NCBI GenBank assembly: GCA_014385265.1
Contig: JACRTJ010000008.1
Location: 86,838 to 150,837, forward strand
Direction of reading: 5' to 3'
Source of the DNA: Enterocloster hominis (ex Liu et al. 2021)
GTDB taxonomy: Bacteria; Bacillota; Clostridia; Lachnospirales; Lachnospiraceae
Length of the DNA stretch: 64,000 nt
Every line of letters begins with the position of its first letter. Position 1 is the first letter of the stretch. Below are positions 9,277-17,777 of the stretch, piece after piece. The notes beneath the pieces were generated by a model that did not search any database, was not told where the DNA came from, and saw nothing but the letters and a program-made list of their open reading frames with translations. The position numbers and the translations under genes are program-made.

Positions 9277-10305
9277 ATGTCAATGAACCGAGAAGAGATC
9301 AAGGAACTGGCAGAGCATATTTATGACCTGGATGCGGAAGTCTATATCCATCTGGGCTCCTCCCTGGGACGCGTGTTCAACCGGGACAGGGAACGGTGCG
9401 TCAATGAGCTGACAGAGCTTCTGATGACCCGGCCCCAGGGCCACGTGGTGCGGAGCGAGCTGGCATTGATCGCCAATATGGCCAGGACCCTGGAGGATAA
9501 GGAGGAGCGGAAGCTCTGTATGTCCGAGTATGACAGGATCTTAAAGGAGGTCATGAGCCTTCCCACCAGCTTTGCCCATGGAGACGTGCTGGATCCGGAT
9601 CTGGCGGAGCTGAATGCCTTTAACCTGAAGGAACGGTTCTCCGACCAGGACCACCTGATCGTCTGCATCAGCTGGACCTATGGCAGCGGGGGAAATGAGG
9701 TGGGCTTCCGGCTTTCCGATAAATTGAAGATCAGCTATTATGACGCCGAGATCTTTGAAGCGGTCTTAAAGCGGCTGGACGCAGAAAAAGATTCTTTCCA
9801 TGATACAGCGGGATATGCCAGCGAGGTGAAGGATGAGATCAGCCAGAGCCCGGCCAGTGCCTTTGCGCCGGCGAAGAAGCTGACTCTGAGGCAGAGGTTC
9901 CGGGAGTTCAGCCGTTATCACGGCCTATCCAAGCGGGACGCGGTATTCTTTAACCAGAGTGATCTGCTTTGCGATATGGCGAAGAAGGAGGACTTCATCA
10001 TCATGGGCCGCTGCGGCGATGCCATCATGACCAATAATAAGATCCCCCATATCAGTATCTATATCACAGCCCCCTTTGAGCAGAGGGTCCTCCGGGCTGT
10101 GGAGGTCAACAGTGGACTGGATGAGCGGAAGGCCAGAAGGCTCCTCCATCATCTGGACCGGAGGCATTCCCGGTATTATAATTTCTATACGGGAAGAAAG
10201 TGGGGCCATGCCAATAACTATGACCTCTGCATCAACACTGCCAGCTACGGGATCGATGGTACCGTGGATTTCATTCTGAAAATGATCGATGGAGGAAGAA
10301 AATAG
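9277..10305 (+). CDS. Cytidylate-kinase-like family protein with N-terminal extension
   Basis: Protein of 342 residues. The C-terminal ~210 residues match the cytidylate-kinase-like family (P-loop variant SWTYGSGGNEVGFRLSDKL near residue 130, the ISYYDAEIFEAV segment and the IIMGRCGD strand). Residues 1-125 form a helical, charged extension outside the kinase-like domain that I do not recognise. GGGGGAGG at 9265-9272 precedes the ATG. The gene forms an operon with the upstream permease, so a regulatory or housekeeping role tied to that transporter is possible but unproven. Whether it phosphorylates CMP is doubtful: genuine Cmk is shorter with a different P-loop context. Confidence 0.75.
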   Translation: MSMNREEIKELAEHIYDLDAEVYIHLGSSLGRVFNRDRERCVNELTELLMTRPQGHVVRSELALIANMARTLEDKEERKLCMSEYDRILKEVMSLPTSFAHGDVLDPDLAELNAFNLKERFSDQDHLIVCISWTYGSGGNEVGFRLSDKLKISYYDAEIFEAVLKRLDAEKDSFHDTAGYASEVKDEISQSPASAFAPAKKLTLRQRFREFSRYHGLSKRDAVFFNQSDLLCDMAKKEDFIIMGRCGDAIMTNNKIPHISIYITAPFEQRVLRAVEVNSGLDERKARRLLHHLDRRHSRYYNFYTGRKWGHANNYDLCINTASYGIDGTVDFILKMIDGGRK

Positions 10306-10315
10306 GAACTGCCCG

Positions 10316-10342
10316 CCCCGTCCTTTGGACGGGGCTTTTTTT
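10316..10342 (+). terminator. Intrinsic terminator of the antiporter operon
   Basis: Perfect 8-bp stem CCCCGTCC / GGACGGGG with a TTT loop, one C, then seven Ts. Confidence 0.92.
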
Positions 10343-10654
10343 GCGTTATGGGGCGATCCAGGGGCCACTTCAGGCCTCGCTGTTGGGCATAGAAGGGACT
10401 TTTTTTCTGCTATGCCCAAAATTCCAGTGTTTTTTGGGCATACACGAAGAAAAACGCAGTATATGCCCAATCCGTTGGAAAAATCCAGTGGAAATCCAGT
10501 GAAATTTCAGGTTTCCCCAGTAATCTCTGGGCACTGTGGAAAAAAACGTGCATTTTCGCCCAATATTTTTGATGATACGGGTAGGGGGAATGTGAAGGAT
10601 GGGAGAATGTGAAAACCAGCCAGAATGGCCGGATCTCGCTGTCCGCGCGTGCTC
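10343..10654. repeat. Gene-free stretch with paired TTGGGCATA inverted repeats
   Basis: No convincing gene. Two successive inverted repeats share the same core: TTGGGCATAG (10383-10392) with CTATGCCCAA (10410-10419), and TTGGGCATA (10434-10442) with TATGCCCAA (10462-10470). Three short ATTCCAGTG/AATCCAGTG words follow between 10421 and 10500. It could be a repressor-binding array, a degraded mobile element or successive hairpins behind the terminator. Confidence 0.6.
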
Positions 10655-11428
10655 TTATAGGAAATACTGCCGCACCAGAGCCTCGGCCGTTTCTGTGTTC
10701 AGGGGATGCTCCTGGGTTTCATAGGTGGTGATAAGCTGGATCGAGGGGATGATCTGAAAGGAAGTGTACAGCTGGAGCTTTGAAAAGGTGCGGGCAGCGT
10801 AGGACGGCTGATCCATCATGCCGAAATGCTCCCAGTAATACGTTTTTCCGCTGGAGGGGTCGCGGATGGTAAAATCCGGGTAGATCACAGTTTTTCCCAA
10901 AGTGAGGGCGCATTCATACCGGAAAGGAACCTGGTTAGTATACAGAACCATGTCGATGATCGCCTCAGATTTGGACCGGACCAGGTGGCCGGAGGCACAT
11001 TTATGGATCCGCTGCTCCGGAAACAGGGGATTCTGGTCATAGGGGGCCGCTGCCCACTGGGCCAGTTCCGGGGACAAAGGGGTAAAATAGGGAGCGAGAA
11101 GCGGCTGGTAAGCGGGATTCTCCAGATAAGCCTGTACAGCCTGTTCAGCGGCCTGGCTTTTCCGGGCAAGATAAGAGTCAAGAAAGGCACGTCTGGCCTG
11201 GAGGGATCTTAACAGAAGGGAAAGATATTTTCTGACAGCCAGTTTTTCGGCCATAGGACGGGCGCTTTTGGGAAGATAGGAAAGCCCGTCTCCGCAGTTC
11301 CAGTACCATTTCCAGTAATTTCCATTACGGGAACAGGCAAGGCTGCCGTCCGGGAGAGTTTGGAGGCGGCGTTTCACGTCTGCGATCTCAAGCTCCAGCT
11401 TTTTTAATTCATCGTTTATTTTATCCAT
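10655..11428 (-). CDS. PD-(D/E)XK-like nuclease-superfamily protein of unknown role
   Basis: Soluble 257-residue protein. The N-terminal half is helical and charged (coiled-coil-like residues 1-25 and 55-105). The C-terminal half has an ordered set of acidic motifs resembling a PD-(D/E)XK core: Glu155 in RSKSE, Glu172 after the PFRYE strand, Asp185 in YPDF and Glu200 in YYWEHFG. The family is common as stand-alone genes in Lachnospiraceae, usually annotated hypothetical. No methylase, helicase or toxin partner is adjacent, so a restriction role is not supported. Minus strand, probably monocistronic. Confidence 0.6.
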   Translation of the reverse strand: MDKINDELKKLELEIADVKRRLQTLPDGSLACSRNGNYWKWYWNCGDGLSYLPKSARPMAEKLAVRKYLSLLLRSLQARRAFLDSYLARKSQAAEQAVQAYLENPAYQPLLAPYFTPLSPELAQWAAAPYDQNPLFPEQRIHKCASGHLVRSKSEAIIDMVLYTNQVPFRYECALTLGKTVIYPDFTIRDPSSGKTYYWEHFGMMDQPSYAARTFSKLQLYTSFQIIPSIQLITTYETQEHPLNTETAEALVRQYFL

Positions 11429-11654
11429 AATTTAAAACCTCCGGATGAAAAGATAATAGAAGTGGTGTAAAGACTGGTCTGCGATCCCGGGAGATCCCAC
11501 CGCAGGGGCAGGGCTCCGGAAATCGCATATAGACAGAAGGACCGGGCCCAAAGGCCGGATGAAGGGCCGCGGCTTCCGGGAAACCCGTCCCAAGAAGCCT
11601 GTCCCGAGGCGGCCGGCCGGAACGCGGGCCGCAGAGCCGGACATATTCCCTGGC

Positions 11655-12572
11655 CTATGGCCGGATGGACGCCTCCTGATAAATCTCATGGAACATCTTT
11701 GCCAGGGCCATGGTGGCCTTGGAGCGGTATTCGCCGGCGGGATAGGCCAGGGAAAGATCCAGAAAGAGCCCTTTCCGGCCCACGGACAGATATTCCACGC
11801 CTGGGGCCTTCACCATACAGGAATGATACGTAAAGGAAAGGGCGATCCCCTCCCGGGCCATGGCGGCAGCGAAGGGGGCGGTGATATTGGTGTTCTGGGC
11901 CAAGGGCTCCAGGTGCAGATCCTCGAAGGCCTTCCGGATCATGGAGCCCAGGATGGTCCTTGGCGGTCCCAGGATACACTCGAACCGGGCGATGTCCTTC
12001 AGATCGACCCAGCGTGTCCCGTCTTCCTCCCGGTGAACGAATTCCATGACAGGGTGCTCCGAAACAGTGACCAGATAGATCTCATCCCGGGTGAGAAAAT
12101 CCAGCTGCTTATGGAGCCGGGGGCTGGGAAGGGCCAGGAGCGCCATGTCCAGAAAGCCCTCCAGGATCATTTCCTCCAGATACATACTGTCTTTTTCTGT
12201 GATCTCCACATGGATCCGGGGATACAGGTCACGGAACCGCTTGAGTACAGGCGGCAGCAGATAAGTGCCCCGGAAGGTGCTGATCCCCAGCTCGATACGG
12301 CCGCCGGAAAGCTCTTCGATATCCCACAGCTCGCTTTGGGCCCGGTGGTACTGGAGGAGGATCTGGCGGGCATGGTTTAAAAATACCGAGCCGGAGGCCG
12401 TAGGACGGACGCCCCGTGAGGTCCGCATAAATAAAGGCGCTCCCAGCTCTGCCTCGTAGAGCTGGAGGAACTGGCTCAGGCTGGACTGGGCCATATAGAG
12501 CTTTTCCGCCGCCCGGGAAATGCTGCCCTCGTCGGCAATGGTCACGATATAATTCAGCTCTTTCAGATTCAT
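11655..12572 (-). CDS. LysR-family transcriptional regulator
   Basis: A 305-residue regulator: an N-terminal winged helix (MNLKELNYIVTIADEGSISRAA... SLSQFLQLYEAELG) over residues 1-60 and a type-2 periplasmic-binding-like effector domain over about 90-300. It is divergent from the DUF6282/MatC-like/icd operon, the usual LysR arrangement, so it probably controls that operon in response to a carboxylate ligand. The 173-bp intergenic region is AT-rich and has several T-N11-A words, but no site can be named with confidence. Confidence 0.92.
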   Translation of the reverse strand: MNLKELNYIVTIADEGSISRAAEKLYMAQSSLSQFLQLYEAELGAPLFMRTSRGVRPTASGSVFLNHARQILLQYHRAQSELWDIEELSGGRIELGISTFRGTYLLPPVLKRFRDLYPRIHVEITEKDSMYLEEMILEGFLDMALLALPSPRLHKQLDFLTRDEIYLVTVSEHPVMEFVHREEDGTRWVDLKDIARFECILGPPRTILGSMIRKAFEDLHLEPLAQNTNITAPFAAAMAREGIALSFTYHSCMVKAPGVEYLSVGRKGLFLDLSLAYPAGEYRSKATMALAKMFHEIYQEASIRP

Positions 12573-12745
12573 AGGACTCCTTTCACGGCAGCTCTGCCAT
12601 CGGTTTTTCCGATATAAACTATTTGATATTTTATATTTCTCTAATTATGGGAATAGTATAAGATAAATATTGACAGAAAGCAATTCCATATGAACGGATG
12701 GATGAACGAATTGCACAAATGAAAAGATTGGAAGGGGAAAAGAAA

Positions 12746-13609
12746 ATGAGCAAAGTGTCAATGAAAGGCGTCATCGACATGCATGTGCACACGAATCCGG
12801 ATCTGCGGCTCCGGGCGTATGACGATTTCGAGATGATGGAAGCCGGGATCCGCGTGGGTGCTCGGGCCATTGTGTTAAAGACCCACCAGGGAACCACCAT
12901 GGACCGGGCCTACCTGTGCAACCGCCACAACGAGATCGTCCATGGAAAGACCAACAATTTTACCATGTTCGGCAGCATTACCTTAAATAAGGTGGTGGGC
13001 GGCATCAACCCCAAGGCCGTGGACGTGGCCTTAAAGCTGGGAGCGAAGGTCGTGTGGCTTCCGACCCAGTCAGCCAGGAACCATATGGTGAAAAACAATC
13101 TGGATCCGGCGGGCTGCGTGGACGTGGTGAGAGACGGAAAGGTGGTTCCGGAGCTGAACGACGTGTTCGGTCTTATCCGGGATCATAATGCAGTGCTGGG
13201 GACGGCCCATGTGTCTCCGGAGGAGGCCTTCATCGTAGTGGAGGCGGCCAGGAACGCAGGCGTTAAGAACATTGTGGTCACCCATCCCGAGTGGTGGATC
13301 GTGGACATGAGCGTGGAGGACCAGGTGCGGATCGTAAAGGACTATGACGTGATCCTGGAGCGCTGCTACGCCCAGAACATGGGCGGCGGAAAGTATAAGA
13401 GCAACCTTCCGTCCAACGCGGAGATCATCAAAGAGGTGGGCTACCAGAACGTGATGGTGGACACCGACGGCGGCCAGACGGAAAATCCCCACTGGGAGCT
13501 GGCCATGGAGGAGTACATGCAGTATCTGGTGGATCACGGGATCCCGGAGGAGCACGTATACCATATGACAAGGACCATCCCGTCCCGTCTGCTGGGACTG
13601 GAGGATTAA
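12746..13609 (+). CDS. DUF6282-family amidohydrolase-like protein
   Basis: A 287-residue cytoplasmic protein. The N-terminal DMHVHTNPD (HxH metal motif), later GTAHVSPEE and THPEWW, and a final DTDGGQ give the metal-ligand pattern of an amidohydrolase/PHP-like TIM barrel. I recognise it as the family annotated DUF6282, whose reaction is not established. The frame is open from 12698, but AAGGGG at 12732-12737 and the following protein sequence favour the ATG at 12746. It heads an operon with a MatC-like permease (27 bases on) and isocitrate dehydrogenase, suggesting a hydrolytic step on a carboxylated compound. Confidence 0.75.
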   Translation: MSKVSMKGVIDMHVHTNPDLRLRAYDDFEMMEAGIRVGARAIVLKTHQGTTMDRAYLCNRHNEIVHGKTNNFTMFGSITLNKVVGGINPKAVDVALKLGAKVVWLPTQSARNHMVKNNLDPAGCVDVVRDGKVVPELNDVFGLIRDHNAVLGTAHVSPEEAFIVVEAARNAGVKNIVVTHPEWWIVDMSVEDQVRIVKDYDVILERCYAQNMGGGKYKSNLPSNAEIIKEVGYQNVMVDTDGGQTENPHWELAMEEYMQYLVDHGIPEEHVYHMTRTIPSRLLGLED

Positions 13610-13636
13610 GATACCGCATTTAAGGAGGAAAATGAT

Positions 13637-14950
13637 ATGATCAGCGTTGTTCTTGTGGCATCCATAGCCCTGGCCGTCGTGCTGGGTTACAAGACAAAGA
13701 TCAATACGGGATTTTTCTGCATCGCATTCGCATACCTCATCGGATGCTTTGCACTGGGCATGAAGACGAAGGAGCTGATCGCCTGCTGGCCCACCAGCAC
13801 CATGTTCGTCATCCTGTCCGTATCCCTGTTTTACAATTTTGCAGCCATCAACGGAACCCTTGAAAAAATGTCCTCTGCCCTGCTTTATGCATGCAGGAGC
13901 TTTCCAGGACTCCTTCCCTTTGCCCTTTTCTTCGTGGCAGTGATCCTCTCTGTCATGGGAGCGGCATACTTTACCGTACTGGCTTTCCTGGCCCCCATCA
14001 CCTTAGTGATCTGTGACGAGGCCAAAATGGATAAGCTCACCGGAGCCGTGGCCATCAACTGCGGCGCCCTGGCAGGCGGAAACTTCCCCACAGCGGCCCT
14101 GGGCGTTGTATTCCGCGGTCTGATGGAGACTGCTTATGAGGCGGAACCGGCCCTTACAGCTCCCGACTCCTTCAGCGAGGAATTTAAGATCTTCGGCTTT
14201 GCCATCGTGTTCTCCCTGATCCTCATCGCCATCTTCCGCTATGGCTTCAAGGCCAACCGGAACATAGGAAAGGGGATCACCTTTAAAAAGCCGGAGCCCT
14301 TTGATAAAAAACAGAAAATGACTCTGAACCTGATGCTTCTTATGATGGCAGTGGTGCTGGTATTCCCCTTATTAAAGCTGGTAATGCCGGGCAATGGCGT
14401 GATCGCAGCCATCAGCAGTAAGATCGACGTGGGCCTGGTGGCAATCTGCTTCACCGTGATCGCCCTTTTAATGAACCTGGCCCCCCAGAAGGAGGTCATC
14501 GCCCGCGTACCGTGGAACACCATCATCATGATCGCCGGAGCAGGCATGCTGATCGCAGTGGCCGTTAAGGCAGGCACCATCGACGCCCTGTCTGCATGGA
14601 TCGGCTCCAACGTACCGGTGGCTCTGGTCCCCATTGCCTTCAGCCTGGTGGCAGCGTTCATGAGCTTCTTCAGCTCCACCACAGGTGTGGTGGCCCCGGC
14701 CCTGTTCCCGCTGATCCCGGCCCTGGCCGTGTCCACGGGACTGAACCCGGCTGTGCTCTTTGCCTGCACGGTCCTGGGCGCACAGTCCAGCGCCATCAGC
14801 CCGTTCTCTTCCGGCGGCAGCCTGATCCTGGGCTCCTGCGGAAACGAGGAGGAGAGAAACGCATTGTTCAACCGCCTGTTATTTGTGGCCGTACCCATCA
14901 GCGTTGTAAGCTGCGCAGTCTATAACGTGATCGTAGCCATGGTTCTTTAA
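13637..14950 (+). CDS. Dicarboxylate/malonate permease, MatC-like (SLC13/IT superfamily)
   Basis: A 437-residue inner-membrane carrier with about 12 hydrophobic segments, a duplicated two-half layout and re-entrant signatures (NCGALAGGNFPTAALG in the first half, SFFSSTTGVVAPALFPLIPAL and GAQSSAISPFSSGGSL in the second). These resemble MatC and other ion-transporter-superfamily dicarboxylate carriers. It sits between DUF6282 and icd under a divergent LysR gene, so di- or tricarboxylate uptake is the most economical guess. TAAGGAGG precedes the start. Confidence 0.75.
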   Translation: MISVVLVASIALAVVLGYKTKINTGFFCIAFAYLIGCFALGMKTKELIACWPTSTMFVILSVSLFYNFAAINGTLEKMSSALLYACRSFPGLLPFALFFVAVILSVMGAAYFTVLAFLAPITLVICDEAKMDKLTGAVAINCGALAGGNFPTAALGVVFRGLMETAYEAEPALTAPDSFSEEFKIFGFAIVFSLILIAIFRYGFKANRNIGKGITFKKPEPFDKKQKMTLNLMLLMMAVVLVFPLLKLVMPGNGVIAAISSKIDVGLVAICFTVIALLMNLAPQKEVIARVPWNTIIMIAGAGMLIAVAVKAGTIDALSAWIGSNVPVALVPIAFSLVAAFMSFFSSTTGVVAPALFPLIPALAVSTGLNPAVLFACTVLGAQSSAISPFSSGGSLILGSCGNEEERNALFNRLLFVAVPISVVSCAVYNVIVAMVL

Positions 14951-14968
14951 TTTAGGAGGAATATGGAA

Positions 14969-16180
14969 ATGGAAAAGATTCAGATGAAGACTCCCCTGGT
15001 GGAGATGGATGGAGACGAGATGACCAGGATCCTCTGGCAGTACATCAAGGATGAGCTCCTTACGCCCTTTATCGACTTAAACACAGAATATTATGACCTG
15101 GGCCTGGAATACCGGGACAAGACCAACGACCAGGTGACCGTGGATGCGGCAGAGGCCACAAAGAAGTACGGCGTGGCAGTCAAATGTGCTACCATCACCG
15201 CCAACGCGGCCCGGGTAAAGGAATACGGCCTGAAGGAGATGTGGAAGAGCCCCAACGGCACCATCCGCGCCATCTTAGACGGCACTGTGTTCCGCAGCCC
15301 CATTGTGGTCAAAGGCATCGAGCCCTGTGTGAAGAACTGGAAAAAGCCCATCACCCTGGCAAGACACGCCTACGGCGACGTATATAAAAACGCGGAGCTC
15401 AGGATCCCCGGCGCAGGTGAGGTGAAGCTGGTGTATACGCCGGCAGACGGCTCTCCGGAGGAGACTCTTTCCGTCCATGCCTTTGAGGGTCCGGGCGTGG
15501 TCCAGGGCCAGTACAACCTGGATGATTCCATTGAAAACTTTGCAAAGAGCTGCTTTGAGTATGCACTGGAGACGAAGCAGGATCTGTGGTTTGCCACAAA
15601 GGATACGGTTTCCAAGAAATACGACCACCGGTTCAAGGATATTTTTGCAGAGATCTACGAAGCGTCCTATAAAGAGAGATTCCAGGCCGCAGGCATTGAA
15701 TACTTCTATACCCTTATTGACGATGCCGTTGCCCGTGTCATGAAGGCAGAGGGCGGATTTATCTGGGCCTGCAAGAATTACGACGGCGACGTTATGAGCG
15801 ACATGGTCTCCTCCGCCTTCGGCTCCCTGGCCATGATGACCTCGGTGCTGGTATCCCCCAACGGATACTATGAGTATGAGGCGGCCCATGGAACCGTACA
15901 GCGTCACTATTATAAGCATTTAAAGGGAGAGGAGACCTCCACCAACTCGGTGGCCACCATTTTCGCCTGGTCCGGAGCCCTGAGAAAGCGCGGCGAGCTG
16001 GACGGAAACCAGGAGCTGGCAGCCTTTGCGGATAAGCTGGAAAAGGCCACCATCGATACCATCGAAGGCGGAAAGATGACGAAGGATCTGGCCCTTATGA
16101 CCACCCTTCCCAACCCCACCGTGCTAAACAGCAGGGATTTCATCCTGGCCATCCGGGAAAAGCTGGAGGCCATGCTGTAA
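14969..16180 (+). CDS. icd: NADP-dependent isocitrate dehydrogenase
   Basis: Oxidatively decarboxylates isocitrate to 2-oxoglutarate with reduction of NADP+. The 403-residue protein is the dimeric, eukaryote-like class of NADP-IDH ([12 protein letters not shown] start; [17 protein letters not shown] substrate loop; [28 protein letters not shown] metal-ligand region; [14 protein letters not shown] near the C terminus). AGGAGG at 14954-14959 is 9 bases from the ATG at 14969 and only 3 from the in-frame ATG at 14963, so the later start is chosen. It is the last gene of the DUF6282/permease operon and is followed by a terminator, so it may serve both glutamate synthesis and use of the imported carboxylate. 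Confidence 0.95.
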   Translation: MEKIQMKTPLVEMDGDEMTRILWQYIKDELLTPFIDLNTEYYDLGLEYRDKTNDQVTVDAAEATKKYGVAVKCATITANAARVKEYGLKEMWKSPNGTIRAILDGTVFRSPIVVKGIEPCVKNWKKPITLARHAYGDVYKNAELRIPGAGEVKLVYTPADGSPEETLSVHAFEGPGVVQGQYNLDDSIENFAKSCFEYALETKQDLWFATKDTVSKKYDHRFKDIFAEIYEASYKERFQAAGIEYFYTLIDDAVARVMKAEGGFIWACKNYDGDVMSDMVSSAFGSLAMMTSVLVSPNGYYEYEAAHGTVQRHYYKHLKGEETSTNSVATIFAWSGALRKRGELDGNQELAAFADKLEKATIDTIEGGKMTKDLALMTTLPNPTVLNSRDFILAIREKLEAML

Positions 16181-16241
16181 CCGACGACGATCCCCTAATA
16201 TTGGATACATACCTTATATACCCCCAAATACCCCAACAGGA

Positions 16242-16278
16242 AACTCTCCCAGACAGCCATGGGCTGCGGGAGAGTTTT
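16242..16278 (+). terminator. Intrinsic terminator after icd
   Basis: AACTCTCCC (16242-16250) pairs with GGGAGAGTT (16268-16276), with a run of Ts at the 3' edge. Confidence 0.85.
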
Positions 16279-16308
16279 CTGTATGTAAAAGATAAATATA
16301 AAAATATA

Positions 16309-16337
16309 TTGACAATTTTGGAATAAATGGGTATACT
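16309..16337 (+). promoter_or_regulatory. Sigma-A promoter of the GNAT gene
   Basis: TTGACA (16309-16314), a 17-base spacer, TATACT (16332-16337), about 40 bases before the GNAT start codon. Confidence 0.85.
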
Positions 16338-16379
16338 GGTACAAAATTACAGCCGGACAGCGGAGAGGGAGGAAGCGCA

Positions 16380-16895
16380 ATGGAAAGAAATGGAAGTGTC
16401 AGCTTAAGGCCCTGGACCATGGAGGATAAGGAGGATCTGGCAAGGCTCTGCAATGGTGTGGACCGGTCTTATGTAAGGAACAGCCTGCCGTTCCCATATA
16501 CAGAAAAGGACGCAGAATGGTGGATCGGAATGACCCTGGACCGTGACGGGAAGGACGGGGTATTCCGGGCTGTCTGTCTGGATGGAAAGGTCGTTGGAAA
16601 TATCTCGGTGGAGCAGGGAACGGACGTTTACCGCTGCGGCGCGGAGATCGGCTATATGCTGGACCGGGGCGTCTGGTCCCGGGGGATCATGACAGAGGCA
16701 GCGGGGCTCATATGCAAAGAGGCATGGAGGCTCCTGGATATCCTCCGGATCACCGGACGGGTCTATGAGCCAAATAAGGCATCCAGGCGGGTCCTGGAAA
16801 AGAACGGTTTTGAGCTGGAGGGGCTTTTAAAGCAGGCGGTGGATAAAAATGGGAACATATATAACCTGTGCATTTACGGGAAGGTGAAGCCATAA
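16380..16895 (+). CDS. GNAT acetyltransferase, RimJ/RimL-like
   Basis: A 171-residue acetyl-CoA-dependent N-acyltransferase. Fold landmarks are VSLRPWTMEDKEDLARL at the start, the strand GNISVEQG, the acetyl-CoA pyrophosphate loop in GVWSRGIMTEA (residues 99-109) and the C-terminal NKASRRVLEKNGFELEG motif typical of RimJ/RimL relatives. It has its own promoter and a GGAGG-like ribosome site. Whether the target is a ribosomal protein N-terminus or a small amine cannot be told. Confidence 0.88.
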   Translation: MERNGSVSLRPWTMEDKEDLARLCNGVDRSYVRNSLPFPYTEKDAEWWIGMTLDRDGKDGVFRAVCLDGKVVGNISVEQGTDVYRCGAEIGYMLDRGVWSRGIMTEAAGLICKEAWRLLDILRITGRVYEPNKASRRVLEKNGFELEGLLKQAVDKNGNIYNLCIYGKVKP

Positions 16896-16967
16896 AGAGG
16901 AATGAGCCGGGGCAGAGGACCTGACAGACAGCGTTTCTGGCTCCAGGACAGAAAAAGGAGGCGTATC

Positions 16968-17651
16968 CTACGCCTCCTCATCGCTCCGGCCGGACCTGGC
17001 CTCTTCCAGATAGTTATACAGAGTGTACTTGGAGATCTGAAGCGTCTCGCAGAGGAGAACGCTGGTCTTTGAGATCTTGAATACGCCCTTCTGGTCCAGG
17101 TAGTCCAGGGCTTTTATTTTTTCTTCTTTATTCATCAGGGACATGGGCTTGCCCACCAGGGCTTCGGCCTGGTTCATATAATACTGGAGGATATCGTCCA
17201 CGTTTTTCGTCGCCAGGGCGTCCATATCGGTGGCCGGGGGCGTGTGGATATCCGTAGCCGGGTGCTGGATGAAGGCCTGTAAGGCGTTCTGTGCGATCAG
17301 AAGCTGGGACACATCCAGGTTGACGCAGACAGAGCCGATGATCTTCCCGTTTTCATCGGGGATCAGTGTCGTAAAGGATTTAAAAAAACGATCCTTGGGC
17401 CCGTTGGAAAAGGTCTGGATACTGTCCTTTAAGGGCTCAATGCTCTTTCCGAACTGGGTGATCATACCACCCTTGGGAGAACCGCCCACGTGACGGCCGC
17501 TTAAGTCTGCGTTCAGCGCGTACACGATGGTATGGTCGTAGCCCTTCCGGTAGTCATGGATGAGGATCTCGCTGTCCTCACCAAGAAATTTCTGGAGCCC
17601 CTCCAGAAAACGGATCAAAAAGTCAAAGTCCAGGTAGTTTCCTATCTCCAC
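16968..17651 (-). CDS. YheO-like PAS-domain transcriptional regulator
   Basis: A 227-residue putative regulator. Residues 1-125 form a YheO-like PAS sensor (EILIHDYRKGYDHTIVYALNADLSGR, IGSVCVNLDVSQL). The C-terminal 60 residues form the paired helix-turn-helix usual in this family (GVFKISKTSVLLCETLQISKYTLYNYLEEAR). The start codon is GTG with AAAGGGG 6 bases upstream. Its promoter overlaps the end of the small membrane-protein gene into which the insertion sequence has jumped, so the IS now lies just upstream of this regulator. The effector is unknown. Confidence 0.88.
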   Translation of the reverse strand: MEIGNYLDFDFLIRFLEGLQKFLGEDSEILIHDYRKGYDHTIVYALNADLSGRHVGGSPKGGMITQFGKSIEPLKDSIQTFSNGPKDRFFKSFTTLIPDENGKIIGSVCVNLDVSQLLIAQNALQAFIQHPATDIHTPPATDMDALATKNVDDILQYYMNQAEALVGKPMSLMNKEEKIKALDYLDQKGVFKISKTSVLLCETLQISKYTLYNYLEEARSGRSDEEA

Positions 17652-17708
17652 AATGTTCCCCTTTCGGTGCTGGTTCAGATTTGTCCGCCCGATGCGGACA
17701 TCATATCT

Positions 17709-17737
17709 ATTATAATTCCGCAGAGGCCATTTGTCAA
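17709..17737 (-). promoter_or_regulatory. Consensus sigma-A promoter of the YheO-like regulator
   Basis: On the minus strand: TTGACA (complement of 17732-17737), a 17-base spacer, TATAAT (complement of 17709-17714). The TGA inside the -35 box is the original stop codon of the neighbouring membrane-protein gene. The insertion sequence ends 17 bases upstream of the -35 box and spares it. Confidence 0.88.
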
Positions 17738-17745
17738 ATTCCGGA

Positions 17746-17777
17746 GGACGCCGGGATAGTGTAACTTTACCTGGGGA
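17746..17777. repeat. Left target duplication and inverted repeat of the IS
   Basis: GGACGCCGG (17746-17754) followed by the left 23-bp terminal repeat (17755-17777). The matching right end is 19330-19361. Confidence 0.95.

Noticed and set aside
10655..11428. Restriction endonuclease of a restriction-modification system
   Set aside because: The fold hint is there, but no methyltransferase or specificity gene is adjacent, so only a nuclease-like label is kept.
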